Shown here one piece after another: positions 17,823 through 27,700 of a stretch of 64,000 bases of DNA (position 1 is the first letter of the stretch; every line of letters begins with the position of its first letter). Under the pieces are notes generated by a model. It ran no database searches and was not told the origin of the DNA. It saw only the letters and a program-made list of their open reading frames with translations. The position numbers and the translations under genes were made by a program. The stretch spans positions 186,001-250,000 of the forward strand of contig NZ_LIKT01000001.1 of assembly GCF_001294455.1 (NCBI RefSeq). Reading direction: 5' to 3'. This DNA comes from Phaeobacter sp. 11ANDIMAR09. GTDB lineage: Bacteria > Pseudomonadota > Alphaproteobacteria > Rhodobacterales > Rhodobacteraceae.

Positions 17823-17837
17823 TTAAACTACAGTTAA
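17823..17837. promoter_or_regulatory. CtrA-type box TTAA-N7-TTAA
   Basis: TTAA at 17823-17826 and TTAA at 17834-17837 are separated by exactly seven bases, and the right half continues as TTAACCAT, matching the CtrA consensus. It lies 53 bases before the start of the PAS-domain gene, a reasonable place for direct control. Binding is inferred. Confidence 0.55.
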
Positions 17838-17889
17838 CCATTTACGCGTCATCATGGGGAAAACAAGGACTGACTAGAGGCAGGACATT

Positions 17890-19446
17890 ATGCAGAATAT
17901 CATCTCGATCGAGTGGTTGATGCTGGCCACACTTTGCTGCGCCACGGCAGCCGTAGCCGTTTGGTGGCTCTCGCCTGAGCAGCGCTCCAAAGGCATGGAA
18001 CAGGATCTTTTGGTTGGCGATGGCCGCACCGATGCGGTGTTTCTGTTTGATGACACCAATCTTATCGGCTGGTCCTCTGGCGCGCGCAAATTCATCGGCG
18101 AACATGCCGAGCATTTCAGCTGGAACATGCTGCGGGACCAATTGGCCCGCAACTACCCCGGCCTGCCGCAAAGCCCCGGTTTTCTCAAAGACGTTGGTCC
18201 ATTGGTTCTGTCCGGCACTGCCTCTGCCGAAAGCCGCGAAGCCCATTGCGAATGGATTGATGGCATCACCCGGGTGCAGCTGCGCCGCAGCACTCTGGAA
18301 GAGCAGAACAAGAGCCTGGATCAGGAGCTCACCACCCTGCGGGCCGCCGTACATCAGGCGCCCTACCCTGTTTGGCTGCAATCGGATGAGGGCGCGGTGA
18401 CCTGGTCGAACCTCGCCTATGATGATCTCAGCCACAAGATCCGCGGACGTGATGCGGAATTCTCTGATCCCCTGTTTGAAAACCTGGACGAGCCAAAATC
18501 CAGCGGCAAGGCCGAGCGGATCTCGATCCCGATGCCCGAAAGCACCAAGCGCCTGTGGTACAATATCTCCACCACTGAGACCGAGGCCGGCTGGCTGTGT
18601 CACGCTGTGGATGTGAATGCGGTGGTTGACGCCGAAGTGGCCCAGCGCAATTTTGTGCAAACCCTGGCCAAGACCTTTGCCCAGCTCTCCATTGGTCTGG
18701 CGATCTTTGACCGCAACCGTCAGCTGGTGCTGTTTAACCCGGTGTTGATTGATCTCACCGCTCTGCCGGCGGGCTTTCTCAGCTCGCGCCCAACCCTGAT
18801 GACCTTTTTCGACCGGTTGCGCGACCAGCGCATGATGCCCGAGCCTAAGAACTATTCCAGCTGGCGTCACCAGATCGAAGACCTGTTGGAGGCCGCAGCC
18901 GAAGGCCGCTATCAGGAAACATGGTCCCTGCCCTCGGGCTCTGTTTACTCAGTCTCGGGTCGTCCCCACCCCGATGGTGCCATTGCCTTTTTGTTCGAGG
19001 ACATCACCGCCGAGGTCACCCTGACCCGTCAATTCCGTTCTGAGCTCGAGATGGGTCAGTCGATCATGGACCAAATGGGCGAAGCCATCGCAGTCTTTGC
19101 CAATGACGGTACCATGACCTTCTCGAACGAGACCTATCATGAGCTGTGGAAAATGGATCCCGATGCCAGCTTTGCCAAGGTTTCCATCATGGACGCCGCC
19201 CGCGTCTGGCAGGATACCTGTAGCGCCACACCAGCCTGGGGTGAGATCCGCGACTTTGTTGCCGGCAGTGAGGGGCGCACCCCCTGGTGGGCACAGGTTC
19301 AACTGCGCGATGGGACGCCGCTGCTGTGCAAGGTCACAGCGATCCAAAGCGGCGCGACCATGGTGAGCTTTCAAACACCAGAACCGGGTCTGCCGCCTCT
19401 GGATCAACAGAAATTCGCCATCACCGATCAAAGCGGCTCTGCCTGA
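17890..19446 (+). CDS. multi-PAS protein without a kinase domain (possible DivL-type regulator)
   Basis: A 518-residue protein with an N-terminal membrane anchor (about 8-27) and a series of PAS-like segments near 48-75, 155-185, 268-345 (PAS_7-like, SIGLAIFDRNRQLVLFNP) and 395-480 (EAIAVFANDGTMTFSNETY). It ends about 40 residues after the last PAS domain, with no His-phosphotransfer or ATPase domain. It precedes tsaE, and a CtrA-type box lies in its promoter region. From memory, the R. capsulatus protein called DivL, which affects CtrA and gene transfer agent output, is a PAS protein from a comparable position; orthology is inferred, not shown. Confidence 0.75.
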   Translation: MQNIISIEWLMLATLCCATAAVAVWWLSPEQRSKGMEQDLLVGDGRTDAVFLFDDTNLIGWSSGARKFIGEHAEHFSWNMLRDQLARNYPGLPQSPGFLKDVGPLVLSGTASAESREAHCEWIDGITRVQLRRSTLEEQNKSLDQELTTLRAAVHQAPYPVWLQSDEGAVTWSNLAYDDLSHKIRGRDAEFSDPLFENLDEPKSSGKAERISIPMPESTKRLWYNISTTETEAGWLCHAVDVNAVVDAEVAQRNFVQTLAKTFAQLSIGLAIFDRNRQLVLFNPVLIDLTALPAGFLSSRPTLMTFFDRLRDQRMMPEPKNYSSWRHQIEDLLEAAAEGRYQETWSLPSGSVYSVSGRPHPDGAIAFLFEDITAEVTLTRQFRSELEMGQSIMDQMGEAIAVFANDGTMTFSNETYHELWKMDPDASFAKVSIMDAARVWQDTCSATPAWGEIRDFVAGSEGRTPWWAQVQLRDGTPLLCKVTAIQSGATMVSFQTPEPGLPPLDQQKFAITDQSGSA

Positions 19447-19569
19447 TCGGCAGAGGCCAATCCTCCCTCACCTTTTGCAAACCAAACGACCCAAAAGGGC
19501 GTGATCATCCAGCCGGGTGACGCGCCCTTCGCGCTTGCAGCCAGCGCAGCCCAGAGGCATTGTGCGGCC

Positions 19570-20103
19570 ATGACCAAACCCAGCGAAACAACCCCCTCTG
19601 CCTCGATCTCTGCACCCATTGCGCCCAGCCCGATACATCTCAGGCTGGACACCCCCGACGCGACGACAGATCTGGCGCAACAGCTTGCCCACCAGCTGAA
19701 CCCCGGTGATTGCCTATTGCTAGAGGGGCCAATTGGCGCTGGAAAAACTCATTTTGCCCGCAGCCTGATCCAATCGCTGATGGTCCAGGCCGAGGATGTG
19801 CCCTCGCCCACTTTTACCTTGGTACAGACCTATGATGTGGCTCAGGGTGAGCTCTGGCATGCAGATCTCTACCGGCTTTCTGCCCTGGAAGAGATCGAGG
19901 AGCTGGGCCTTTTTGAGGCCTTTGACGAAGCCATCTGCCTAATTGAATGGCCCGATCGGTTAGCAGAGCTGACCCCAGCCCATGCCCTGCATCTGCAACT
20001 GGCACTGGACCCGGCAGAAGAAGAATGCCGCCACCTGACCCTCAGCTGGCGAGACGCCAAATGGCAAGACCGTATGGATGTGATCGCAAATGACAAATCG
20101 TGA
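19570..20103 (+). CDS. tsaE: tRNA threonylcarbamoylation ATPase TsaE
   Basis: A 177-residue P-loop protein that drives the TsaB-TsaD complex in making t6A37 in tRNA. Walker A GPIGAGKT is at 53-60, followed by SPTFTLVQTY, HADLYRL and the Walker B-like LIEWPDR. A GTG at 19501 would add 23 residues with no family similarity, so the ATG is preferred, though its ribosome site is weak. The 3' end overlaps the kinase gene by 14 bases, the first of several overlaps in the tsaE-amgK-murU-addB-addA unit. Confidence 0.93.
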   Translation: MTKPSETTPSASISAPIAPSPIHLRLDTPDATTDLAQQLAHQLNPGDCLLLEGPIGAGKTHFARSLIQSLMVQAEDVPSPTFTLVQTYDVAQGELWHADLYRLSALEEIEELGLFEAFDEAICLIEWPDRLAELTPAHALHLQLALDPAEEECRHLTLSWRDAKWQDRMDVIANDKS

Positions 20104-21100
20104 AAGCCAGATTTCGGCCTTTCTGCAGCGTATTGGCCGTGGCGATTGGCGCCGAGCTCCGCTGGCGGGTGACGCTTCGGCGCGGCGCTATGAACGGCTG
20201 AGCAGTCCCGATGGGCGCAGCCTGGTCCTCATGGATGCGCCACCCGCCAGTGGTGAAACCATTCGCCCTTTTGTACGCATCGCCAATTACCTGCGTGCGC
20301 TTGATTTCAGTGCCCCGGCAATCATCGCCGAGGACGCGGACAACGGCTTTTTGCTGACCGAAGACCTCGGCGATCGGCGCTTTTACGAAGTGCTCAATCA
20401 GGATCCGAAACAGGAAAAAGCGCTCTACTCCCTCGCCACCGATTTTCTGGTCCAACTGCACAAGACTGGCAACTCTGTGGCAATGCCCAGTCTCGCGCAT
20501 CTTGGTCCCCGCGTTATGGCCGAAATGTCCTCTTTGGTGATTGACCGCTATCGCGGAGGCATCACCGGTCAGGATGATCCGGATCTGCAAAGCCGCTTTG
20601 AAAACCAGTTCGAAGACATCCTGCGTCAGACGCTCAATGACCAGATGGTCTTTGTGCACCGGGATTTTCACGTGCAGAACCTGATGTATCTGCCGGACCG
20701 TGACGGGGTGGCGCAGGTTGGGGTTATTGATTTCCAAGACGCGCGTCTGGGGCATCCGGCCTATGATCTTGTGTCTTTGTTGCAGGACGCGCGCCGCGAT
20801 GTGCCAGCTGGCATCGAAGCCCGGATGATCAATCGCTACCTGACGGCCACCGACCTGGAGGCCTCTGGCTTTCGCAGCGCCTATGCGGTCATCGGCGTGC
20901 AGCGCAACCTGCGCATTCTGGGCGTTTTTGCCCGGCTCTCGCAGGATTTTGGCAAACCCCAATACATTGATCTGATCCCACGGGTCTGGAGCCATGTCGT
21001 CAATGGCCTGGAACACCCTGCCCTCGCCCCAATGGCCGATTGGTTGTTAAAGGAATTGCCAGCCCCAACCCCTGAAAACCTGGCAAAGCTGCGCGGATGA
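20090..21100 (+). CDS. amgK: N-acetylmuramate/N-acetylglucosamine anomeric kinase AmgK-like
   Basis: A 336-residue aminoglycoside-phosphotransferase-fold kinase. Visible are GDASARRYERL near the N-terminus, the Brenner motif VHRDFHVQNLMYL and the metal-binding VIDFQDARLGHPAYDLVSL. In Pseudomonas and relatives AmgK phosphorylates MurNAc and GlcNAc at C1 for peptidoglycan recycling, and its gene is paired with murU, as here. It overlaps tsaE by 14 bases and murU by four. Annotation as an aminoglycoside resistance enzyme would be misleading. Confidence 0.9.
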   Translation: MTNRESQISAFLQRIGRGDWRRAPLAGDASARRYERLSSPDGRSLVLMDAPPASGETIRPFVRIANYLRALDFSAPAIIAEDADNGFLLTEDLGDRRFYEVLNQDPKQEKALYSLATDFLVQLHKTGNSVAMPSLAHLGPRVMAEMSSLVIDRYRGGITGQDDPDLQSRFENQFEDILRQTLNDQMVFVHRDFHVQNLMYLPDRDGVAQVGVIDFQDARLGHPAYDLVSLLQDARRDVPAGIEARMINRYLTATDLEASGFRSAYAVIGVQRNLRILGVFARLSQDFGKPQYIDLIPRVWSHVVNGLEHPALAPMADWLLKELPAPTPENLAKLRG

Positions 21101-21792
21101 GATCTACCATGCCCCATAGTGTCATGCTCTTTGCTGCCGGTTTTGGCACCCGGATGAAAGCGCTGACCAAGACCTGCCCAAAACCGATGATCCCGGTCGC
21201 TGGTCGGCCGCTGATTGATCACACCCTGGATCTGGCACAAGCAATCCAGCCAGACCGGATCGTCGCTAATCTGCATTATTTGCCACAGGTGCTCGAGGCA
21301 CATCTCACGCCCAAAGACGTGCTGCTCAGCCCTGAAAGCCCGCAGGTTCTGGATACCGGCGGCGGGTTGCGCCAGGCCCTGCCGCTCCTGGGGGATGATC
21401 CGGTTTTCACCGCCAATACCGATGTGATCTGGAAAGGCGAAAACCCCTTTCAAACCGCGCTGAGCGCCTGGGATCCGGGGTGCATGGATGCGCTTTTGGT
21501 CTGTATCCCCATTTCGCGCTGCCGTGGCCGCCAAGGCGCCGGTGATTTCAGCCGCGACAGCGCGGGGCGCATCAACCGGGGCGGTGATCTGGTCTATGGC
21601 GGCGTGCAGATCCTCAAGACCGAGGGGCTACAAGACATTGAAGAAGAGGTGTTTTCCCTCAATCTTCTATGGAACGTGATGGCCCAGAAGGACCGGTTGT
21701 TTGCGGTGGAATACCCCGGCCATTGGTGCGATGTGGGACACCCCGAAGGGATCGCCATAGCCGAGGAACTGATTGCCGATGATGTTGTTTGA
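21097..21792 (+). CDS. murU: N-acetylmuramate-1-phosphate uridylyltransferase MurU-like
   Basis: A 231-residue nucleotidyltransferase with the signature LFAAGFGTRMKALTKTCPKPMIPVAGRP cut short only by the family's usual N-terminus, then NTDVIW and WCDVGHPEG. MurU makes UDP-MurNAc from MurNAc-1-phosphate, completing the recycling route begun by AmgK. The ATG overlaps the amgK stop by four bases (ATGA). An alternative start four codons in (MPHSVML) is possible. Confidence 0.9.
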   Translation: MRSTMPHSVMLFAAGFGTRMKALTKTCPKPMIPVAGRPLIDHTLDLAQAIQPDRIVANLHYLPQVLEAHLTPKDVLLSPESPQVLDTGGGLRQALPLLGDDPVFTANTDVIWKGENPFQTALSAWDPGCMDALLVCIPISRCRGRQGAGDFSRDSAGRINRGGDLVYGGVQILKTEGLQDIEEEVFSLNLLWNVMAQKDRLFAVEYPGHWCDVGHPEGIAIAEELIADDVV

Positions 21793-24736
21793 ACCTCAGG
21801 ACAGCCCCCGTGTCTTTGCCGTTCCAATGGGCGTTGATTTTCCGCGCGCCCTGGCACAGGGGCTTATTCAGCGCGGGCACCCCCTGCCGCCCGAAGATCT
21901 GGCACGGGTCGAAGTGATCCTCAACACCTCGCGGATGATGCGCCGTTGCCGCAGCCTGTTCGAGGAAGGCCCCGCCCTGTTGCTGCCACGCATGCGTCTG
22001 CTCACCGATCTGGCGCAGGAGGCCAGCCTGCAGGGGCTGCCCCCGGCCCTGCCGCCATTGCGCCGCCGGCTGGAACTGTCACAGCTCATCGCCCGGCTGC
22101 TGGATGCCCAGCCTGATCTTGCAGCGCGCTCTTCGCTATATGATCTCTCCGATAGCCTCGCCAATCTGGTCGATGAAATGCAAAGCGAAGGCATCAGTAC
22201 CGATGTGATCCGCAACCTGGATGTCTCTGACATGTCTGGCCACTGGTCGCGGGCGCAGCAATTCATCGGCATCGTGGATCAATTTGTTGATCTGCACAGC
22301 GGCGCCACCGATGTTCAGGCCCGGCAACGCCAAATGGTCGAGAACCTCATCGCCAAATGGCAGGTAGAGCCGCCCCAGCATCCGGTGATCCTGGCCGGCT
22401 CCACGGGTTCGCGCGGGACCACCCATATGCTGATGGAGGCCATCGCCCGCCTGCCTCAGGGCGCCGTGGTACTGCCCGGATATGATTTTGAACAACCCGC
22501 CGAGGTCTGGACCCATCTACGCGATGCGCTCACCTCCGAGGATCACCCGCAGTATCGCTTTGCCAAACTGCTGTCCGACCTCGACATGACTCCCCGCGAG
22601 GTGCAGCGCTGGAGCCCAGATGCGCCGGTCTCGCCTGCCCGCAACCGGTTGATCTCGCTGGCGCTGCGCCCGGCACCTGTTACCCATGCCTGGATGAGCG
22701 AAGGCCCAAAGCTCACCGAGCTGGACCAGGCCTGCGCCGATGTCACCCTGGTCGAAGCAGCAAACCCGCGCGCCGAGGCTCTGGCCATCGCCCTGCGGCT
22801 GCGCCAGGCTGCCGAGGAGGGCAAAACAGCCGCGCTGATCTCGCCCGACCGAATGCTGACTCGGCTGGTGTCCGCGGCGCTGGATCGCTGGGGAATTCTG
22901 CCGGATGATTCCGCCGGCCTGCCGCTGCAGCTGACCCCTCCGGGGCGGTTCCTGCGCCATGTGGCAGAGCTGTTTTGCCGCCCGCTGACGGCAGATGCGC
23001 TGCTCACCCTGCTAAAACACCCGCTGACCCATGATGGCAGCAGTGCCGAGGCGGCCCGTGGGGACCATCTGCGCCATACCCGCGATTTTGAGCTGGACCT
23101 GCGCCGCAATGGGCCTCCCTTTCCCGATGCTGCCAGCTTTGAAGCCTTTGGCACTGAACGCGATTTAACCTCCGGTTGGGTCGACTGGCTGTCGCAGAAC
23201 TTTGCCGACCAACAGGTGACTGCACCGCTCAATCTCATCGATTGGGTGGCGCTACTGCGTGCTCGGGCCGAAGCGATTGCCGCCGGCAGTCAGATACAAA
23301 GCGCAGGCGAAAGTGGCACGCTGTGGGACAAAAAGGCTGGCATTGAGGCGCTCAAGATCTTTTCCAATCTGGAGGCTGAGGCCGAACACGGTGGCGCGAT
23401 GTCAGCCCGCGATTTTGCCGATCTTTTGTCAGCCATCCTGTCTCAGGGCGAGGTGCGCGACCGGGACACCCCCTATGGATCCATCATGATCTGGGGCACG
23501 CTCGAGGCCCGGGTGCAGGGCGCAGATCTGGTGATCCTGGGGGGCCTCAATGAGGGCAGCTGGCCGGAAGCCGCCAAGCCTGACCCTTGGCTGAACCGGC
23601 AATTGCGCCATCAGGCCGGGCTCTTGCTGCCCGAGCGCCGCATTGGCCTATCGGCCCATGATTTCCAGCAGGCCGTGGCCGCGCCCGAGGTTTGGCTCAC
23701 CCGTGCGGCGCGCTCGGATGAGGCTGACACGGTGGCCTCGCGCTGGCTCAATCGCCTGACAAACCTACTCTCCGGCCTGCCCGATCAGGGTGGCAAATCC
23801 GCTTTGGATGCGATGCGGGCACGTGGGCAGGAATGGCTAGACTGGGCCGATGCTCTGGAGCAGCCCAGCGAAATACCCGCAGCTCCGCGTCCCTCTCCGC
23901 GTCCGCCCGTTGCCAGCCGCCCGCGTCGGCTGACCATCACCGAAATCCCGCGCCTGATCCGTGATCCCTATGCGATCTATGCCAAACATGTGCTGCGTCT
24001 GCGGCCGCTGAACCCGCTGGTGCAGGAACCGGATGCATTGCTGCGCGGTACTGTGGTGCATGAGGTCTTTGAGGTTTTTATCCGCGACAGCCTGGAAGAT
24101 CCCAGCCGCCTGACCTCCGATTACCTGATTGAAACCGCCCGTGCCCTGTTGGAACGGGACGTGCCCTGGCCCGTAGCGCGCCTATTGTGGCTCAGCCGTA
24201 TCCAGCGTCTGGCCGGCGATTTCATCCTGGCCGAACAATCCCGGCAGAGCCGCGCCACACCGCTCAAACTGGAGGCTATGGGCGAGGCCCGGCTGGAGCC
24301 GCTGGATTTTGCCATTGCCTGCCGCGCTGACCGTATTGATCAGGACGAACGCGGCTTTCTGCATCTCTATGACTACAAGACCGGCGCGCCGCCCTCAGAA
24401 GCGCAGCAGAAGAAATTTGAAAAACAGCTGCTGATCGAGGCCGCCATGGCAGAGGAGGGCGCGTTCAAGGAAATTGGACCAGCAGAGGTGGCCCGCGCCG
24501 CCTTTATTGGGTTGGGCAGCAATCTGAAGGAAGTGCCAGCCCCGTTGCAGGATCAGCCCCCGGCCAAGATCTGGGAAGAGCTGAAACAGCTGATCGGCGC
24601 CTATTTTGAGCAGGATCAGGGCTATTCCAGCCGCCGCATGGTGCATCGCGATGATATTGCAGGCGACTATGACCACCTCGCCCGCTTTGGCGAATGGGAT
24701 CGCAGCGCCACACCTGAGCCCGAGGATCTGACATGA
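21779..24736 (+). CDS. addB: Double-strand break repair protein AddB (alphaproteobacterial type)
   Basis: A 985-residue partner of AddA in the RecBCD-like end-processing complex that loads RecA at breaks. The N-terminal helicase-like half has AGSTGSRGTT where a Walker A loop would be, lacking GKT/S. The C-terminal half has a PD-(D/E)XK nuclease: GTVVHEVFEVF, then CRADRID and LYDYKTG. The four cysteines that hold an iron-sulphur cluster in Bacillus AddB are missing; the last 200 residues have one Cys. The ATG at 21779 overlaps murU by 14 bases; an upstream TTG is less likely. Confidence 0.95.
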   Translation: MMLFEPQDSPRVFAVPMGVDFPRALAQGLIQRGHPLPPEDLARVEVILNTSRMMRRCRSLFEEGPALLLPRMRLLTDLAQEASLQGLPPALPPLRRRLELSQLIARLLDAQPDLAARSSLYDLSDSLANLVDEMQSEGISTDVIRNLDVSDMSGHWSRAQQFIGIVDQFVDLHSGATDVQARQRQMVENLIAKWQVEPPQHPVILAGSTGSRGTTHMLMEAIARLPQGAVVLPGYDFEQPAEVWTHLRDALTSEDHPQYRFAKLLSDLDMTPREVQRWSPDAPVSPARNRLISLALRPAPVTHAWMSEGPKLTELDQACADVTLVEAANPRAEALAIALRLRQAAEEGKTAALISPDRMLTRLVSAALDRWGILPDDSAGLPLQLTPPGRFLRHVAELFCRPLTADALLTLLKHPLTHDGSSAEAARGDHLRHTRDFELDLRRNGPPFPDAASFEAFGTERDLTSGWVDWLSQNFADQQVTAPLNLIDWVALLRARAEAIAAGSQIQSAGESGTLWDKKAGIEALKIFSNLEAEAEHGGAMSARDFADLLSAILSQGEVRDRDTPYGSIMIWGTLEARVQGADLVILGGLNEGSWPEAAKPDPWLNRQLRHQAGLLLPERRIGLSAHDFQQAVAAPEVWLTRAARSDEADTVASRWLNRLTNLLSGLPDQGGKSALDAMRARGQEWLDWADALEQPSEIPAAPRPSPRPPVASRPRRLTITEIPRLIRDPYAIYAKHVLRLRPLNPLVQEPDALLRGTVVHEVFEVFIRDSLEDPSRLTSDYLIETARALLERDVPWPVARLLWLSRIQRLAGDFILAEQSRQSRATPLKLEAMGEARLEPLDFAIACRADRIDQDERGFLHLYDYKTGAPPSEAQQKKFEKQLLIEAAMAEEGAFKEIGPAEVARAAFIGLGSNLKEVPAPLQDQPPAKIWEELKQLIGAYFEQDQGYSSRRMVHRDDIAGDYDHLARFGEWDRSATPEPEDLT

Positions 24737-27700
24737 GCACCCCCTCTGCAAAACCCCGCGATGACGCCTCTGAGGCGCAGTTCCGTGCCGCGCGCCCTGA
24801 TGCCTCGACCTGGCTCGCGGCCAATGCCGGCTCCGGTAAGACAAAAGTTCTGACCGACCGCGTGGCGCGGTTGTTGCTCAAGGGCGTGCAGCCGCAGCAC
24901 ATTCTGTGCCTCACCTATACCAAGGCCGCCGCCAGCGAGATGCAGAATCGTCTGTTCCAACGTCTGGGCGAATGGGCAATGCTGCGGGACCCCGAGCTGA
25001 CAGCGGCGCTCAGTGAGTTGGGCGAGGTCAACACGCAGGCCGAGGATCTGGCCCAGGCGCGCACGCTCTTTGCCCGCGCCATTGAGACCCCCGGCGGGCT
25101 CAAAATCCAGACCATCCACTCCTTTTGTTCCTCCCTGCTGCGGCGTTTCCCGCTGGAGGCCGGCGTCAGCCCGCAGTTTTCCGAGATGGAAGACCGCGCC
25201 GCATCCCTGTTGCGGGCCGAGATTGTCGAAGACATGGCCAAGGGTGAATTGGCGCATCTGGTGGGACCTCTGGCCCGCCATGTGGGCGGCAGTGATTTTG
25301 AAGATTTGACTTCGGCCCTGTGCCAACGCCGCGCCGAGTTTGAAACTATTCTGGACTGGTCCGCGCTACTGGCCCGCTTTGATCTGCCGGATGGGTTTGA
25401 TCAGGCAGAGCTTGAGGCCATGGTGTTTCTGGGCGGCGAGGCAGAATTGCTGTCGCGCACCCGTGCCATGCTGGAAACCGGCGGTACCACCGATCAACGC
25501 GCCGCTGCCAAACTGGCTGGGATCTCCACGCCGACACTGACCGACCTTGCCACATTGGAAGGCATTTTTCTGACCGGCGCCGGAGCTGCGGATCCTTTCA
25601 CTGCCAAGGTAGGGAAATTCCCCACCAAGAAACTGCGCGAAGCCAATATTGCCCTGATGGACCAGCTGGAGCCTCTGATGCTGCGGGTGGAAGACGCCCG
25701 CGCCAAACGGCTGGCGCTGGTGGCGGCGCGGAAATCCCAGGATCTGCACCAGTTCGCACAGGTCTTTCTACCGGAATATGAAGCCCGCAAGCAGCAACGC
25801 GGCTGGCTCGACTTTGACGATCTGATCCTCAACGCGCGCCATCTGTTGAATGACCCGGCGGTGGCCGCTTGGGTGCTGTACCGTTTGGACGGCGGCATCG
25901 ATCATATTCTGGTGGATGAGGCCCAGGATACCAGCCCGGTGCAATGGAACGTGATCGAAAAACTGGCGCAGGAATTCACTGCTGGGATCGGCGCACGATC
26001 CGATGTCGAGCGCACCATCTTTGTGGTCGGCGACAAGAAACAGTCGATCTATTCCTTTCAGGGTGCCGACCCGGATGCCTTTGATCGCATGCAGGTGGAA
26101 TTCGCCAATCGGCTATCGGAATCTGGATCGGGGCTGCAAAACGCCGCGCTGGAGTTTTCCTTCCGCTCCTCGGCGGCGATCCTGCGGCTGGTGGATCTGG
26201 TGTTTAAGGATAGCCCGCGCGCCGGCTTTCACAGCGATGCCCTGCACCGCGCCTTTAAATCCGACCTGCCCGGGCGGGTGGACCTGTGGCCTGCAGTGGA
26301 CAAGAGCGACGAGGACGAAGAGAGCGACTGGACCGATCCGGTGGATCGCCCCGGCAAGCGTCACCACACTGTCATTCTGGCCGAACGCATTGCCCGCCAG
26401 ATCAAAGACATGATCGACCACAAAGTCACAATTCCCGAGGATGGCCCAACGCGCGGCACATTTCAGCGCCGCCCCGTGCATGCGGGCGATTTCCTGATTC
26501 TGGTGCAGCGCCGCTCGGAACTGTTTTCAGAAATCATCCGCGCCTGTAAAAACGCCGACCTCCCCATTGCCGGGGCTGATCGGCTCAAGGTTGGGGCGGA
26601 GCTAGCAGTCAAGGACATCGCCTCGCTGCTGTCCTTTCTGGGTACGCCCGAGGATTCGCTGGCCCTGGCCGAGGTGCTGAAATCGCCCCTGTTTGGCTGG
26701 TCCGAGCAGATGCTGTTTGATCTCGCCCATCACCGCAGCAGCAAACACCTGTGGCCGGCGCTGCGCGAGCGTCGCGATGACTTCCCCGAGACCATGGCGG
26801 TGCTGGATGATCTGCGCGATCAGACCGATTTTCTGCGTCCCTTTGATCTAATCGAGCGCATCCTGACCCGCCATCAGGGGCGGCAAAAACTGCTGGGCCG
26901 ACTGGGACCTGAAGCTGAGGATGGCATCAATGCGCTACTGTCGCAGGCCTTGGCCTATGAGCGCTCTGACATTCCCAGCCTCACCGGATTTCTGGTCTGG
27001 ATGCAGACCGATGATCTGGAGATTAAGCGACAGATGGGGGCCTCGGGGGATATGATCCGGGTGATGTCAGTCCATGGCTCCAAAGGTTTGGAAGCGCCGA
27101 TTGTGATCCTGCCAGATACCGCCAAACGCAACGCCCCCAGTGATGCGGAGATCATGGTGGCGGAGGGCACACCTCTGTGGAAACTGCCCAAGGATCAGAT
27201 GCCGGATCTGCTGGCCAATGCCCGCGAGGCGGCGCAGGAGAAACAGCAAAACGAACGCCTGCGCCTGCTTTATGTGGCGCTGACCCGGGCCGAAAAATGG
27301 CTGATCGTCGCCACAGCCGGGCAGTTGTCGAAAGAGGGGGACAGCTGGTATCAGCGGGTTGAGGCGGCCCTGCAGGAGAGCGGCGCCACAGCCTGCGATC
27401 TGCCGGGTGGGGAAGGCTTGCGTCTGGCGCATGGCGATTGGGAGGGCTTGGAGCTGGTCTCGCGTGAGATCCAGGACAAAACCCTGCCCAGCCTACCCGC
27501 AGTCTTTACCCAGCCCGCGCCTGCCTATCTGGCCCCGGAACCTGCGCTAAAGCCTTCGGATTTGGGGGGAGCCAAAGCCCTGCCCGGGGAACAGGGTCTG
27601 AACGAAGCGCAGGCAATGGCCCGCGGCAGTCGACTGCATCTCTTGCTGGAACATCTGCCGGCAAGGCCCCACGCTCAATGGGGGGACCTGACGGATCGGT

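Noticed and set aside
20090-21100. Aminoglycoside resistance gene
   Set aside because: The kinase fold is shared, but pairing with murU and tsaE identifies a peptidoglycan-recycling kinase.
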